Below, in pieces: positions 1-5,228 of a DNA stretch of 7,561 nt (positions are counted from its first letter, which is position 1; each line of letters starts with the position of its first letter). This DNA is from Anaerolineales bacterium UBA4826 (GTDB lineage: Bacteria > Chloroflexota > Anaerolineae > UBA4142). The notes under the pieces were generated by a model, which saw only the letters and a list, made by a program, of their open reading frames with translations, did no database searches and was not told the DNA's origin. The position numbers and the translations under genes are program-made. Location: positions 1 to 7,561 of the forward strand of contig DHFK01000223.1 of assembly GCA_002400365.1 (NCBI GenBank). The letters are read 5' to 3'.

Positions 1-1
1 T

Positions 2-1516
2 CCGCTCTTGCAAAACATCGGCATGTTCTTTCATCCCGTCACGCAGTACCTGGGTTATGTGGGTTTCACCATTCCCTTCGCGTTCGCCATGGCGGCGCTC
101 TTCACCGGACGCTTGAACGATGTGTGGATTCGCACCACGCGACGCTGGACACTCTTCGCGTGGCTCATGTTGTCGCTAGGAATTTTGTTTGGCGGACAAT
201 GGGCATACGTCGAATTGTCCTGGGGCGGCTACTGGGGGTGGGACCCGGTCGAGAATGCCTCGCTCATGCCGTGGTTGACCGCGACGGCGTATCTGCACAG
301 CGTCATGATTCAAGAAAAACGTGGAATGCTCAAGGTATGGAATTTGGTGCTCGTAATGCTTACGTTCGTTCTCTCGCTCTTGGGCACGTTCATCACGCGC
401 AGCGGCATCGTTCAATCGGTGCATGCGTTTGGCGTCAGTTCGATGGGACCGTACTTTCTCGTCTTCATGGGCGGGACGATGCTCATCTTCCTCTGGATGC
501 TCTTCAGTCGTCTCGACAATCTGAAAGAAGACAACGAACTCGATTCGCTCGTCTCGCGCGAGTCGTCATTCCTGCTCAACAACTTGATTCTTGTTGGCGC
601 GGCGTTTGCGACCCTGTGGGGCACCATCTTTCCGATGATTAGCGAAGCGGTGACCGGCAAGCAAATCACCGTCGGTCCGCCCTTCTTCAACCAGGTCAAC
701 GGTCCGATTTTTCTCGCGCTCGTCATTCTCATCGGCATTTGTCCACTGATCGGTTGGCGGCGCGCGACGAAAGAAAATCTCGTGCGCAATTTCATCAAGC
801 CGCTCGCGTTCGGCATCGTGTTCGATGTGGTGCTCTTCGTCGTCGGCATTCGCGATGCGGGCGGACTGATTTCGTTCGGCGTGTCGGCGTTCGTGCTAGC
901 GACGATAGCGTTGGAATTCTATCGTGGAGCGCGCACGCGCATCAAGCAGTATCACGAAAACCCGTTTCTGGCGCTGTTTAATTTGATCGAACGCAATCGG
1001 CGACGCTATGGTGGGTACATCATCCACATCGGCGTGATGCTGATGGTCGTCGGCATCGCGGGATCGACGTTCTACAAGACCGACACGCAAGCCAATTTGA
1101 AGAAAGGCGAATCCGTGACGCTGCGTCAATACACCGTGCGGTTCGACGGCTTGAAAGAGATGCAGCGTGACAATCACGATGCGGTCATTGCGAACTTGAC
1201 CGTCACCGAAAACGGACAGCCCGCCGGAATGCTCTTCCCTGAAAAAGATTTCTATCCGCAACAAGATCAGCCGTCGTCGGAGATGGCGGTGCGAAGCACA
1301 GCCGTAGAAGATTTGTACATCATCCTCGCGGGCTGGGACGATGACGGCTCGGCAACGCTCAAGGTGATCATCAATCCGTTGATCATTTGGTTATGGATCG
1401 GCTGGATCGTGTTGATCGGCGGAAGTGTGATCGCGCTGTTGCCTGACCCGCGCGAAGAACGCGCCTTGGCGCGCGTCGCGGGGCGTGAGCGATTGGTTAC
1501 CACGCCGGCAGAGTAA
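2..1516 (+). CDS. ccmF: Cytochrome c maturation haem lyase subunit CcmF, 5'-truncated by the window
   Basis: CcmF is an integral membrane protein. With CcmH it attaches haem, delivered by CcmE, to apocytochrome c on the outer face of the cytoplasmic membrane. About 504 codons are visible and the frame is open to the left edge; family members are usually about 630-670 residues, so roughly the first 130-150 are outside the window. Seen: multiple hydrophobic segments and the tryptophan-rich WWD motif (WGGYWGWDPVENASLMPWL, nt 221-277). The four histidines expected in the family are present: HP followed by YLGYVGF (nt 32), YLHSV (nt 296), QSVHAF (nt 422) and YGGYIIHIG (nt 1025). A soluble region follows (about nt 1080-1370), then a last membrane segment (about nt 1376-1440). 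The TTG at nt 8 lies inside conserved sequence and is not a start. ccmH follows after 10 nt, so the two are co-transcribed. Family assignment is firm; a NrfE-type paralogue is unlikely given the following ccmH. Confidence 0.95.
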   Translation, partial: PLLQNIGMFFHPVTQYLGYVGFTIPFAFAMAALFTGRLNDVWIRTTRRWTLFAWLMLSLGILFGGQWAYVELSWGGYWGWDPVENASLMPWLTATAYLHSVMIQEKRGMLKVWNLVLVMLTFVLSLLGTFITRSGIVQSVHAFGVSSMGPYFLVFMGGTMLIFLWMLFSRLDNLKEDNELDSLVSRESSFLLNNLILVGAAFATLWGTIFPMISEAVTGKQITVGPPFFNQVNGPIFLALVILIGICPLIGWRRATKENLVRNFIKPLAFGIVFDVVLFVVGIRDAGGLISFGVSAFVLATIALEFYRGARTRIKQYHENPFLALFNLIERNRRRYGGYIIHIGVMLMVVGIAGSTFYKTDTQANLKKGESVTLRQYTVRFDGLKEMQRDNHDAVIANLTVTENGQPAGMLFPEKDFYPQQDQPSSEMAVRSTAVEDLYIILAGWDDDGSATLKVIINPLIIWLWIGWIVLIGGSVIALLPDPREERALARVAGRERLVTTPAE

Positions 1517-1526
1517 GGAGATCATG

Positions 1527-1997
1527 ATGCGATTCATTCGATTGATCGTGGCTTTGTCGTTCGTTGTCGTGTTCTCGGCGATGCCCGCGGCGGCAGATGG
1601 TATCGCGGATGAAATTGGCGCGAACCTGATGTGCCAGTGCGGTTGCACGATGGTCCTTTCGACGTGCGAATGCGGCACCGCCGAACAAATGCGCGGCGAA
1701 ATTCGTTCGATGCTCGACCAGGGACAAACGAAGAACGATATTCTGAATTTCTACGTGGGTAAATACGGCGATAAAGTGCTTGCCGCGCCGAAAGCCGAGG
1801 GCTTCAACATCAGCGCGTACATCACTCCCTTCATAGTGATTCTGCTGGGCGGTGGAATCCTGGCGTTGATTGTCCGCCAATGGGTAATTCGCACGCGCAC
1901 GCAAGCCACTGAGGTCATCGATGTTGTTCCAACGATACCTGCCTCGCCCGACCAACTTCGCGCGCGACTCGCCAACGAGTTGAATGCATACGAGTGA
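1527..1997 (+). CDS. ccmH: Cytochrome c maturation thiol protein CcmH, variant cysteine cluster
   Basis: CcmH is a membrane-anchored thiol-redox protein that keeps the apocytochrome CXXCH cysteines ready for haem ligation by CcmF. Seen in the 156 residues: an N-terminal signal peptide or anchor (1-24, ending AMPAAADG); a CcmH motif region LMCQCGCTMVLSTCECGTA at 34-52; a helical acidic region with RSMLDQGQTKNDILNFYVGKYGDKVL; one transmembrane segment at about 98-120; and a short charged tail. The usual family motif is LRCxxCQ. Here the cysteines are C36, C38, C40, C47 and C49, so the exact CxxC spacing is not kept. AAGGAG lies just upstream at 1515-1520. ATG at 1527 gives a 6-nt spacing and ATG at 1524 gives 3 nt, so 1527 is preferred but 1524 is possible. 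It lies 10 nt after ccmF and precedes the zinc-ribbon gene in the same operon. Confidence 0.9.
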   Translation: MRFIRLIVALSFVVVFSAMPAAADGIADEIGANLMCQCGCTMVLSTCECGTAEQMRGEIRSMLDQGQTKNDILNFYVGKYGDKVLAAPKAEGFNISAYITPFIVILLGGGILALIVRQWVIRTRTQATEVIDVVPTIPASPDQLRARLANELNAYE

Positions 1998-2028
1998 ACT
2001 TGAGATTAGAGATTGGAGATTGGAAATG
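1994..2028 (+). repeat. Degenerate heptanucleotide tandem repeat (RGAGATT-like) around the start of the third ccm-cluster gene
   Basis: Read in steps of seven, the bases run gtgaact, tgagatt, agagatt, ggagatt, ggaaatg. The three central units (2001-2021) share the core GAGATT; the flanking units are more diverged. The array begins on the ccmH stop codon and ends on the ATG at 2026. The GGAG of the third unit (2015-2018) lies 7 nt from that ATG and probably serves as the Shine-Dalgarno sequence. I associate GAGATTG/GAGATTA heptads with intergenic regions of Chloroflexota-like genomes; that association is from memory and not tested here. Confidence 0.7.
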
Positions 2029-2511
2029 AGTGCCATAATCATTGCCGTGATCGCGCTAGTCGCCTTCGGCTTGGCGTTTCAGCCACTGTTTCGCCAGGAG
2101 TTGTTTGCTGTCGCGACGACGGAAGAACTTGATCCGAATTTGGAAAACTTGTTATCCGCGCGTGAAGCGACGTACAGCGCGATCAAGGATTTGGAAGCAG
2201 ATCACGCGCAAGGAAAATTGTCGGATGCCGACTATCAGACGTTGCGGGACAAGTATGAGACAAAAGCGCTGGCGATTTTGCAGCAACTCGATGGACTGGA
2301 AGCCAGTATAGCGACCAAGCCGCAGCCAGTTGCCGCAGCCAACGGCAAATGCGCGCACTGTGGCGAGCCATTCGACTCGCACGACAAATTCTGCCGGCGC
2401 TGCGGGGCAAGTCTCGCGCCTACGTGCCTATCCTGTGGCGAAAGCATTAAAGCGGGCGCGAAATTCTGTGCGCGCTGCGGCGCATCGATTGGCGCGTTGC
2501 AGCCCGCGTAG
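2026..2511 (+). CDS. CcmI-like membrane-anchored protein with two C-terminal zinc ribbons
   Basis: The 161-residue product has a single N-terminal membrane segment (about 2-22). A helical region at 36-92 contains NLLSAREATYSAIKDLEADH and GKLSDADYQTLRDKYE, which resembles the N-terminal region of CcmI/CycH proteins. A short linker follows, then two four-cysteine modules: C109-x2-C112-x10-C123-x2-C126 and C134-x2-C137-x10-C148-x2-C151. Together these form a double zinc ribbon. It lacks the TPR region with which proteobacterial CcmI holds apocytochrome. The start at 2026 is chosen over the in-frame ATG at 1984, which overlaps ccmH and would put a charged stretch before the membrane segment; GGAG sits 7 nt before 2026. 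Position after ccmF-ccmH suggests a role in cytochrome c assembly, perhaps as an apocytochrome- or partner-binding subunit; this is inference. It is the last gene before the terminator. Confidence 0.8.
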   Translation: MSAIIIAVIALVAFGLAFQPLFRQELFAVATTEELDPNLENLLSAREATYSAIKDLEADHAQGKLSDADYQTLRDKYETKALAILQQLDGLEASIATKPQPVAAANGKCAHCGEPFDSHDKFCRRCGASLAPTCLSCGESIKAGAKFCARCGASIGALQPA

Positions 2512-2527
2512 TTTTCTGACAGCACTG

Positions 2528-2582
2528 TGTAGCATAAACCCGAAGGGTCTCGCGTAGCGGACCCTTCGGGTTTGCTTCTACA
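2528..2582. terminator. Probable bidirectional terminator hairpin between convergent operons
   Basis: A perfect 14-bp stem is formed by AAACCCGAAGGGTC (2536-2549) and its reverse complement (2560-2573) around a 10-nt loop. Flanking TGTAG (2528-2532) and CTACA (2578-2582) can extend it with mismatches. On the plus strand it is followed by GCTTCT and on the minus strand by ATGCT; the terminal TTT lies in the stem on each side. The U-tract is therefore short and the hairpin itself carries most of the signal. It starts 17 nt after the zinc-ribbon gene stop and directly after the TAG of the minus-strand HsdS fragment, so it can end both convergent transcripts. Confidence 0.8.
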
Positions 2583-2823
2583 ACTCTCCCGCAAACGCTT
2601 TTGCCACGCTTCGCGCGCTCGGCATCAGCGCGTCCAGTTCCTTTTGCGTTGCCGCCTGCGCCGCGCGAATCGCGTCCGCTTTGGCTTGCACGCTGTCGAG
2701 ATACGCGACGATGCGGCGTTGTTCTGGAAGACTTGGATATCGAATCTCGATTTTCCCAAGCGCGGCTTGGTTTAGAATCGGCAGATTGCCAACAGGAGCA
2801 GCAGATCGCAAATCATCTTTCAT
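2578..2823 (-). pseudogene. C-terminal fragment of type I restriction-modification specificity subunit (HsdS)
   Basis: The 81-codon open frame matches the end of HsdS proteins. It has LRSAAPVGNLPILNQAALGKIEIRYP-like sequence, which is the end of a target-recognition domain. LPEQRRIVAYLD follows, then a coiled-coil helix (VQAKADAIRAAQAATQKELDAL) and the typical terminus KAFAGEL with its natural stop. Full HsdS proteins are about 400-450 residues with two recognition domains, so roughly four fifths are missing. No hsdM or hsdR is in the window. Upstream in the same frame (through 2859) the sequence is the 3' end of the GntR gene and has no HsdS likeness, so the breakpoint lies around 2823-2837. 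The ATG at 2823-2821 has a strong ribosome site and the frame is undamaged, so a short protein could be made. I call it a remnant, with the reservation that it may be expressed. Confidence 0.8.
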
Positions 2824-2827
2824 GGCG

Positions 2828-2834
2828 CCTCCCC
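2828..2834 (-). promoter_or_regulatory. Strong Shine-Dalgarno sequence before the HsdS fragment
   Basis: Read on the minus strand, GGGGAGG ends 4 nt before the ATG at 2823 and begins directly after the TAG stop of the GntR gene. It is a better ribosome site than that of the regulator itself. It would normally belong to the second gene of a GntR operon, so it may have been inherited from a lost neighbour. Confidence 0.65.
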
Positions 2835-3230
2835 CTATGCTTTTTTCAGCCGCGTCCAACGCGCCATCTGCACGTCGAACGCTTCGCGAACTTCGTCCAC
2901 CGAATAGCCCATGCTCAACGCTTTGCCGACGACGCCGTCCATCAGCGCCTTTAACTGTTCCTGCCGCACGCGCGCTAGATGCGTCTCGTCGGGACGCTCG
3001 CGCACGTACGTACCGCGTCCTTGTTGTGTCGTAATCACGTTGTCACCATCCAAGTGATCGTACGCCCGCGCGACCGTATTCGGATTGATCCGCAAATTCG
3101 TCGCCAGTTCGCGTACCGTTGGCAATTGCTCGCCGGGTTTCAAGCGTCCGGTCGCGACTTGATGCTTGATCGCATGAACGATTTGCAGATAGATCGGCAC
3201 CGCGCTATCGGGATCAATGCGGAGTTCCAT
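2835..3230 (-). CDS. GntR-family transcriptional regulator, YtrA subfamily
   Basis: The 131-residue protein is of the short YtrA type. An N-terminal winged helix-turn-helix (about 8-77) shows the family pattern PIYLQIVHAIKHQVATGRLKPGEQLPTVRELATNLRINPNTVARAYDHL, followed by the wing sequence GRGTYV. The C-terminal part (about 78-131) is only long enough for two helices and ends LKKA. YtrA regulators are usually repressors of their own operon, most often encoding an ABC transporter. Here no transporter gene follows: the next frame, 11 nt downstream, is an HsdS fragment. The ATG at 3230 is preceded by GAAAGG with about 6-nt spacing. The upstream region holds a TATAAT promoter overlapped by a palindrome, consistent with autorepression. 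It is transcribed divergently from hutU. Family call is firm; the regulated target and effector are unknown. Confidence 0.93.
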   Translation of the reverse strand: MELRIDPDSAVPIYLQIVHAIKHQVATGRLKPGEQLPTVRELATNLRINPNTVARAYDHLDGDNVITTQQGRGTYVRERPDETHLARVRQEQLKALMDGVVGKALSMGYSVDEVREAFDVQMARWTRLKKA

Positions 3231-3246
3231 TTTCCGCCTTTCTAGG

Positions 3247-3271
3247 ATTGTACTAATCTAACTAATACAAT
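3247..3271. promoter_or_regulatory. Putative GntR/YtrA operator (inverted repeat)
   Basis: A 25-bp imperfect palindrome has outer arms ATTGTA (3247-3252) and TACAAT (3266-3271) and inner TA pairs. Its half-sites, read inward, are ATTGTACTAA and ATTGTATTAG. It lies 16 nt upstream of the regulator ATG, and one end covers two bases of the regulator's -10 TATAAT. This is the expected arrangement for an autorepressor binding AT-rich symmetric DNA. The match to a YtrA-type site is inferred from symmetry and position, not from a known consensus. Confidence 0.65.
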
Positions 3272-3289
3272 TATACCACACCTTGTCAA
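3270..3289 (-). promoter_or_regulatory. Extended -10 promoter of the GntR gene
   Basis: On the minus strand TATAAT (3275-3270) is preceded by TGG (3278-3276), a classic extended -10 element (TGTGGTATAAT overall). A TTGACA lies at 3289-3284, only 8 nt upstream of that TATAAT and so too close to pair with it. It could instead pair with TATTAG (3267-3262) at 16-nt spacing. The extended -10 reading is preferred. Transcription would begin about 30-35 nt before the ATG, inside the operator. Confidence 0.65.
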
Positions 3290-3305
3290 GCGCGTGTGTC
3301 ACAAA

Positions 3306-3352
3306 CGCGGTTTCGGGTTTCCAAACCCACCTGAGTTTCTGCGCGAAACGCG
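3306..3352. repeat. Small nested palindromes in the divergent promoter region
   Basis: GGGTTT-CC-AAACCC (3315-3328) is a perfect 6-bp inverted repeat. Around it, CGCG-G-TTTCG (3306-3315) can pair with CGAAACGCG (3344-3352) with one bulged base. It lies between the two divergent promoters, about 36 bp before the hutU -35 box. It could be an activator or repressor site, or simply a chance palindrome. Confidence 0.35.
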
Positions 3353-3363
3353 GGATGATGATT

Positions 3364-3392
3364 TTGACACTCACCGCGCGCGGGGCTATAAT
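3364..3392 (+). promoter_or_regulatory. Perfect consensus sigma-70 promoter for hutU
   Basis: TTGACA (3364-3369) and TATAAT (3387-3392) are separated by 17 nt, which matches the sigma-70 consensus at every base. Transcription would start near 3399, leaving a leader of about 58 nt to the ATG at 3458. The bases from the -10 onward, TATAATTGTATTAG (3387-3400), repeat a sequence in the regulator's own promoter and contain one operator half-site. A promoter this strong is plausibly under repression. Confidence 0.85.
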
Positions 3393-3400
3393 TGTATTAG
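3387..3400 (+). repeat. 14-nt inverted copy of the GntR promoter/operator segment
   Basis: TATAATTGTATTAG is identical to the minus-strand sequence 3275-3262. The two copies face away from each other across 111 bp. Six bases are the -10 box and the remaining eight are part of the operator half-site ATTGTATTAG. Only one half-site is present here; the sequence after it (CCGGC) does not complete a palindrome. Confidence 0.7.
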
Positions 3401-3457
3401 CCGGCAAAAGAAGACTCCATTCCCTCAACAACAATGGTTGATACTTGGGAGGCACCC

Positions 3458-5140
3458 ATGAGCCACCGCGCCATCCGCGCCCCGCGCGGCGCGCAGATCA
3501 GTTGCAAATCCTGGCTGCAAGAAGCCGCGCTGCGAATGTTGATGAACAACCTCGATCCCGCGGTCGCGGAAAAGCCGGACGAACTCATCATCTACGGCGG
3601 ACGCGGCAAAGCCGCGCGCAATTGGGACGCGTTCGACGCGATCGTGCGATCGCTGCGCGAGTTGGAAAACGACGAGACGCTGCTCGTGCAGTCGGGCAAA
3701 CCGGTCGGCATTTTTAAAACGCATCTCGACGCGCCGCGCGTGCTGATCGCCAACTCAAACATCGTTCCCGCGTGGGCAACCCAGGCGAATTTCGACAAGT
3801 GGGAGCGCGACGGGCTCATCATGTTCGGGCAGATGACGGCGGGGAGTTGGATCTACATCGGCACGCAAGGCATCCTGCAAGGGACGTACGAAACGCTCGG
3901 CGCGCTGGCGCGGCAAAAGGGCTGGGGCTCGCTCAAAGGCAAATTTGTTTTGACCGCGGGCCTAGGCGGCATGGGCGGCGCGCAGCCGCTCGCGGTCACG
4001 ATGAACGAAGGCGTCGCGCTCGTCGTCGAAGTAGACCCCGCGCGCGCAAAACGCCGCTTGGAAACGCGCTACCTCGACGAGTTGACCGACCAACTTGAAG
4101 ATGCGATGACGCGCGTGGAAGATGCGCTGAAAAAAGGCGAAGCGAAATCCATCGGCTTGATCGGCAACGCGGCGGAGGTTCTGCCCGAACTCGTCACACG
4201 CGGCGTCGTCCCGGACGTCGTCACCGACCAAACGCCCGCGCACGATCCGTTGATGTACGTGCCGGCAATGCCGCTCGCAGAAGCAAACGGGTTGCGTCTT
4301 GCGAATTCCGCAGAATATCAGCAGCGCTCGATGCTGGCGATGGCGCGGCACGTCGAGGCGATGCTGGCGTTTCAAAAGCGCGGCGCGGTCGTATTCGACT
4401 ATGGCAACAATCTGCGCCAACGCGCGTACGACGCCGGCGTGCAAAACGCCTTCGACTATCCCGGCTTTGTCCCGGCGTACATTCGCCCGCTCTTCTGCGA
4501 AGGCAAGGGACCCTTTCGGTGGGTCGCGCTCTCCGGCGACCCCAAGGATCTGTATCGCACCGACGAAGCGCTCTTGGAACTGTTCCCAGAGAACGAACAT
4601 CTCGCGCGGTGGATTCGGATGGCGCAACAGCGCGTCGCGTTTCAGGGCTTGCCCGCGCGCATTTGCTGGCTCGGCTACGGCGAACGCGCGCGCGCCGGGT
4701 TGAAATTCAACGAACTCGTCGCGCGCGGTGAAATCTCCGCGCCCATCGTCATCGGGCGCGATCACCTCGACGCGGGCTCGGTCGCCTCGCCGCGCCGCGA
4801 GACCGAGGGCATGCGCGATGGCTCGGACGCGATCGCGGACTGGCCCCTGCTGAACGCGCTGATCAACGCGGTGAATGGCGCGACCTGGGTTTCGATCCAT
4901 CACGGCGGCGGCGTTGGCATCGGCTATTCGATTCACGCCGGGCAGGTGATCGTCGCGGAGGGTACGCCGGCCGCGGCGCAGCGCCTGGCGCGCGTGCTGA
5001 CGAGCGATCCGGGCATGGGGGTGCTTCGCCACGTGGACGCCGGGTACCCGGCGGCAATCGAGTTTGCCAAACGCGCCGGCATCAAGATTCCGATGGGTCA
5101 CGCGTCCGATTTTCCTTCGGCAGACAAACCTGTGGTATAA
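3458..5140 (+). CDS. hutU: Urocanate hydratase (urocanase)
   Basis: Urocanase converts urocanate to 4-imidazolone-5-propionate, the second step of histidine breakdown, in the cytoplasm. It uses a tightly bound NAD+ as electrophile. The 560 residues equal the usual family length. Seen: the NAD-binding glycine-rich loop GLGGMGGAQP (168-177), CEGKGPFRW and LSGDP in the substrate region, and the family signature FQGLPARICW with the conserved cysteine C403 (equivalent to Cys410 of the Pseudomonas putida enzyme). After it come GLKFNELV, IGRDHLD, GSVASPRRET and the C-terminal HHGGGVGIGYSIHAG. The start at 3458 follows GGGAGG with 5-nt spacing; the in-frame ATG at 3434 has no ribosome site. No hutH, hutI or hutG lies next to it, so it appears to be monocistronic. 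No terminator is visible after it, and the next promoter overlaps its stop codon. Its long frame on the opposite strand is a shadow. Confidence 0.97.
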   Translation: MSHRAIRAPRGAQISCKSWLQEAALRMLMNNLDPAVAEKPDELIIYGGRGKAARNWDAFDAIVRSLRELENDETLLVQSGKPVGIFKTHLDAPRVLIANSNIVPAWATQANFDKWERDGLIMFGQMTAGSWIYIGTQGILQGTYETLGALARQKGWGSLKGKFVLTAGLGGMGGAQPLAVTMNEGVALVVEVDPARAKRRLETRYLDELTDQLEDAMTRVEDALKKGEAKSIGLIGNAAEVLPELVTRGVVPDVVTDQTPAHDPLMYVPAMPLAEANGLRLANSAEYQQRSMLAMARHVEAMLAFQKRGAVVFDYGNNLRQRAYDAGVQNAFDYPGFVPAYIRPLFCEGKGPFRWVALSGDPKDLYRTDEALLELFPENEHLARWIRMAQQRVAFQGLPARICWLGYGERARAGLKFNELVARGEISAPIVIGRDHLDAGSVASPRRETEGMRDGSDAIADWPLLNALINAVNGATWVSIHHGGGVGIGYSIHAGQVIVAEGTPAAAQRLARVLTSDPGMGVLRHVDAGYPAAIEFAKRAGIKIPMGHASDFPSADKPVV

Positions 5141-5141
5141 T
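5131..5141 (+). promoter_or_regulatory. Extended -10 promoter overlapping the hutU stop codon
   Basis: TGTGGTATAAT ends with a perfect TATAAT (5136-5141) that includes the hutU TAA. The TG two bases before the hexamer (5133-5134, then G) fits an extended -10. There is no convincing -35 (tccttc at the 17-nt position). It would produce a leader of about 80 nt for the gene at 5229. The same 11-mer is present in the GntR promoter. Nothing else is recognised in 5142-5218. Confidence 0.6.
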
Positions 5142-5228
5142 GTCGTCGCGGCAAAATCCTCAGCATGACCAAGGGATCGCGCTCGCGCGGCAATCGCAAT
5201 TGATCACATCTCAATAATCGGGAGGTCA

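Noticed and set aside
1497..2042. 181-residue minus-strand frame opposite ccmH, starting in the heptad repeat
   Set aside because: It is opposite a clear ccmH. Its N-terminus (ISNLQSLISS) is simply the translation of the heptanucleotide repeat.
2578..2823. Active type I restriction-modification locus
   Set aside because: Only the HsdS C-terminal end is present. No hsdM, hsdR or complete target-recognition domain is in the window.
3306..3352. Riboswitch or attenuator between the divergent genes
   Set aside because: The palindromes lie upstream of the hutU -35 box and upstream of the GntR promoter, so they are not in either leader transcript. They are kept only as possible DNA sites.
3434..3457. 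Upstream in-frame ATG for hutU
   Set aside because: It has no Shine-Dalgarno sequence and adds eight residues outside the usual family start; the ATG at 3458 has GGGAGG at 5-nt spacing.
3962..5101. 379-residue open frame on the minus strand inside hutU
   Set aside because: It lies opposite a well-supported urocanase gene. Its Arg/His/Ala-rich sequence has no recognisable domain, and it is a product of the GC-rich codon pattern of the plus strand.
5142..5228. Structured leader RNA before the unknown gene
   Set aside because: It contains only GC-rich short self-complementary bits (GCGCTCGCGC-type) with no T-run and no recognisable riboswitch core.
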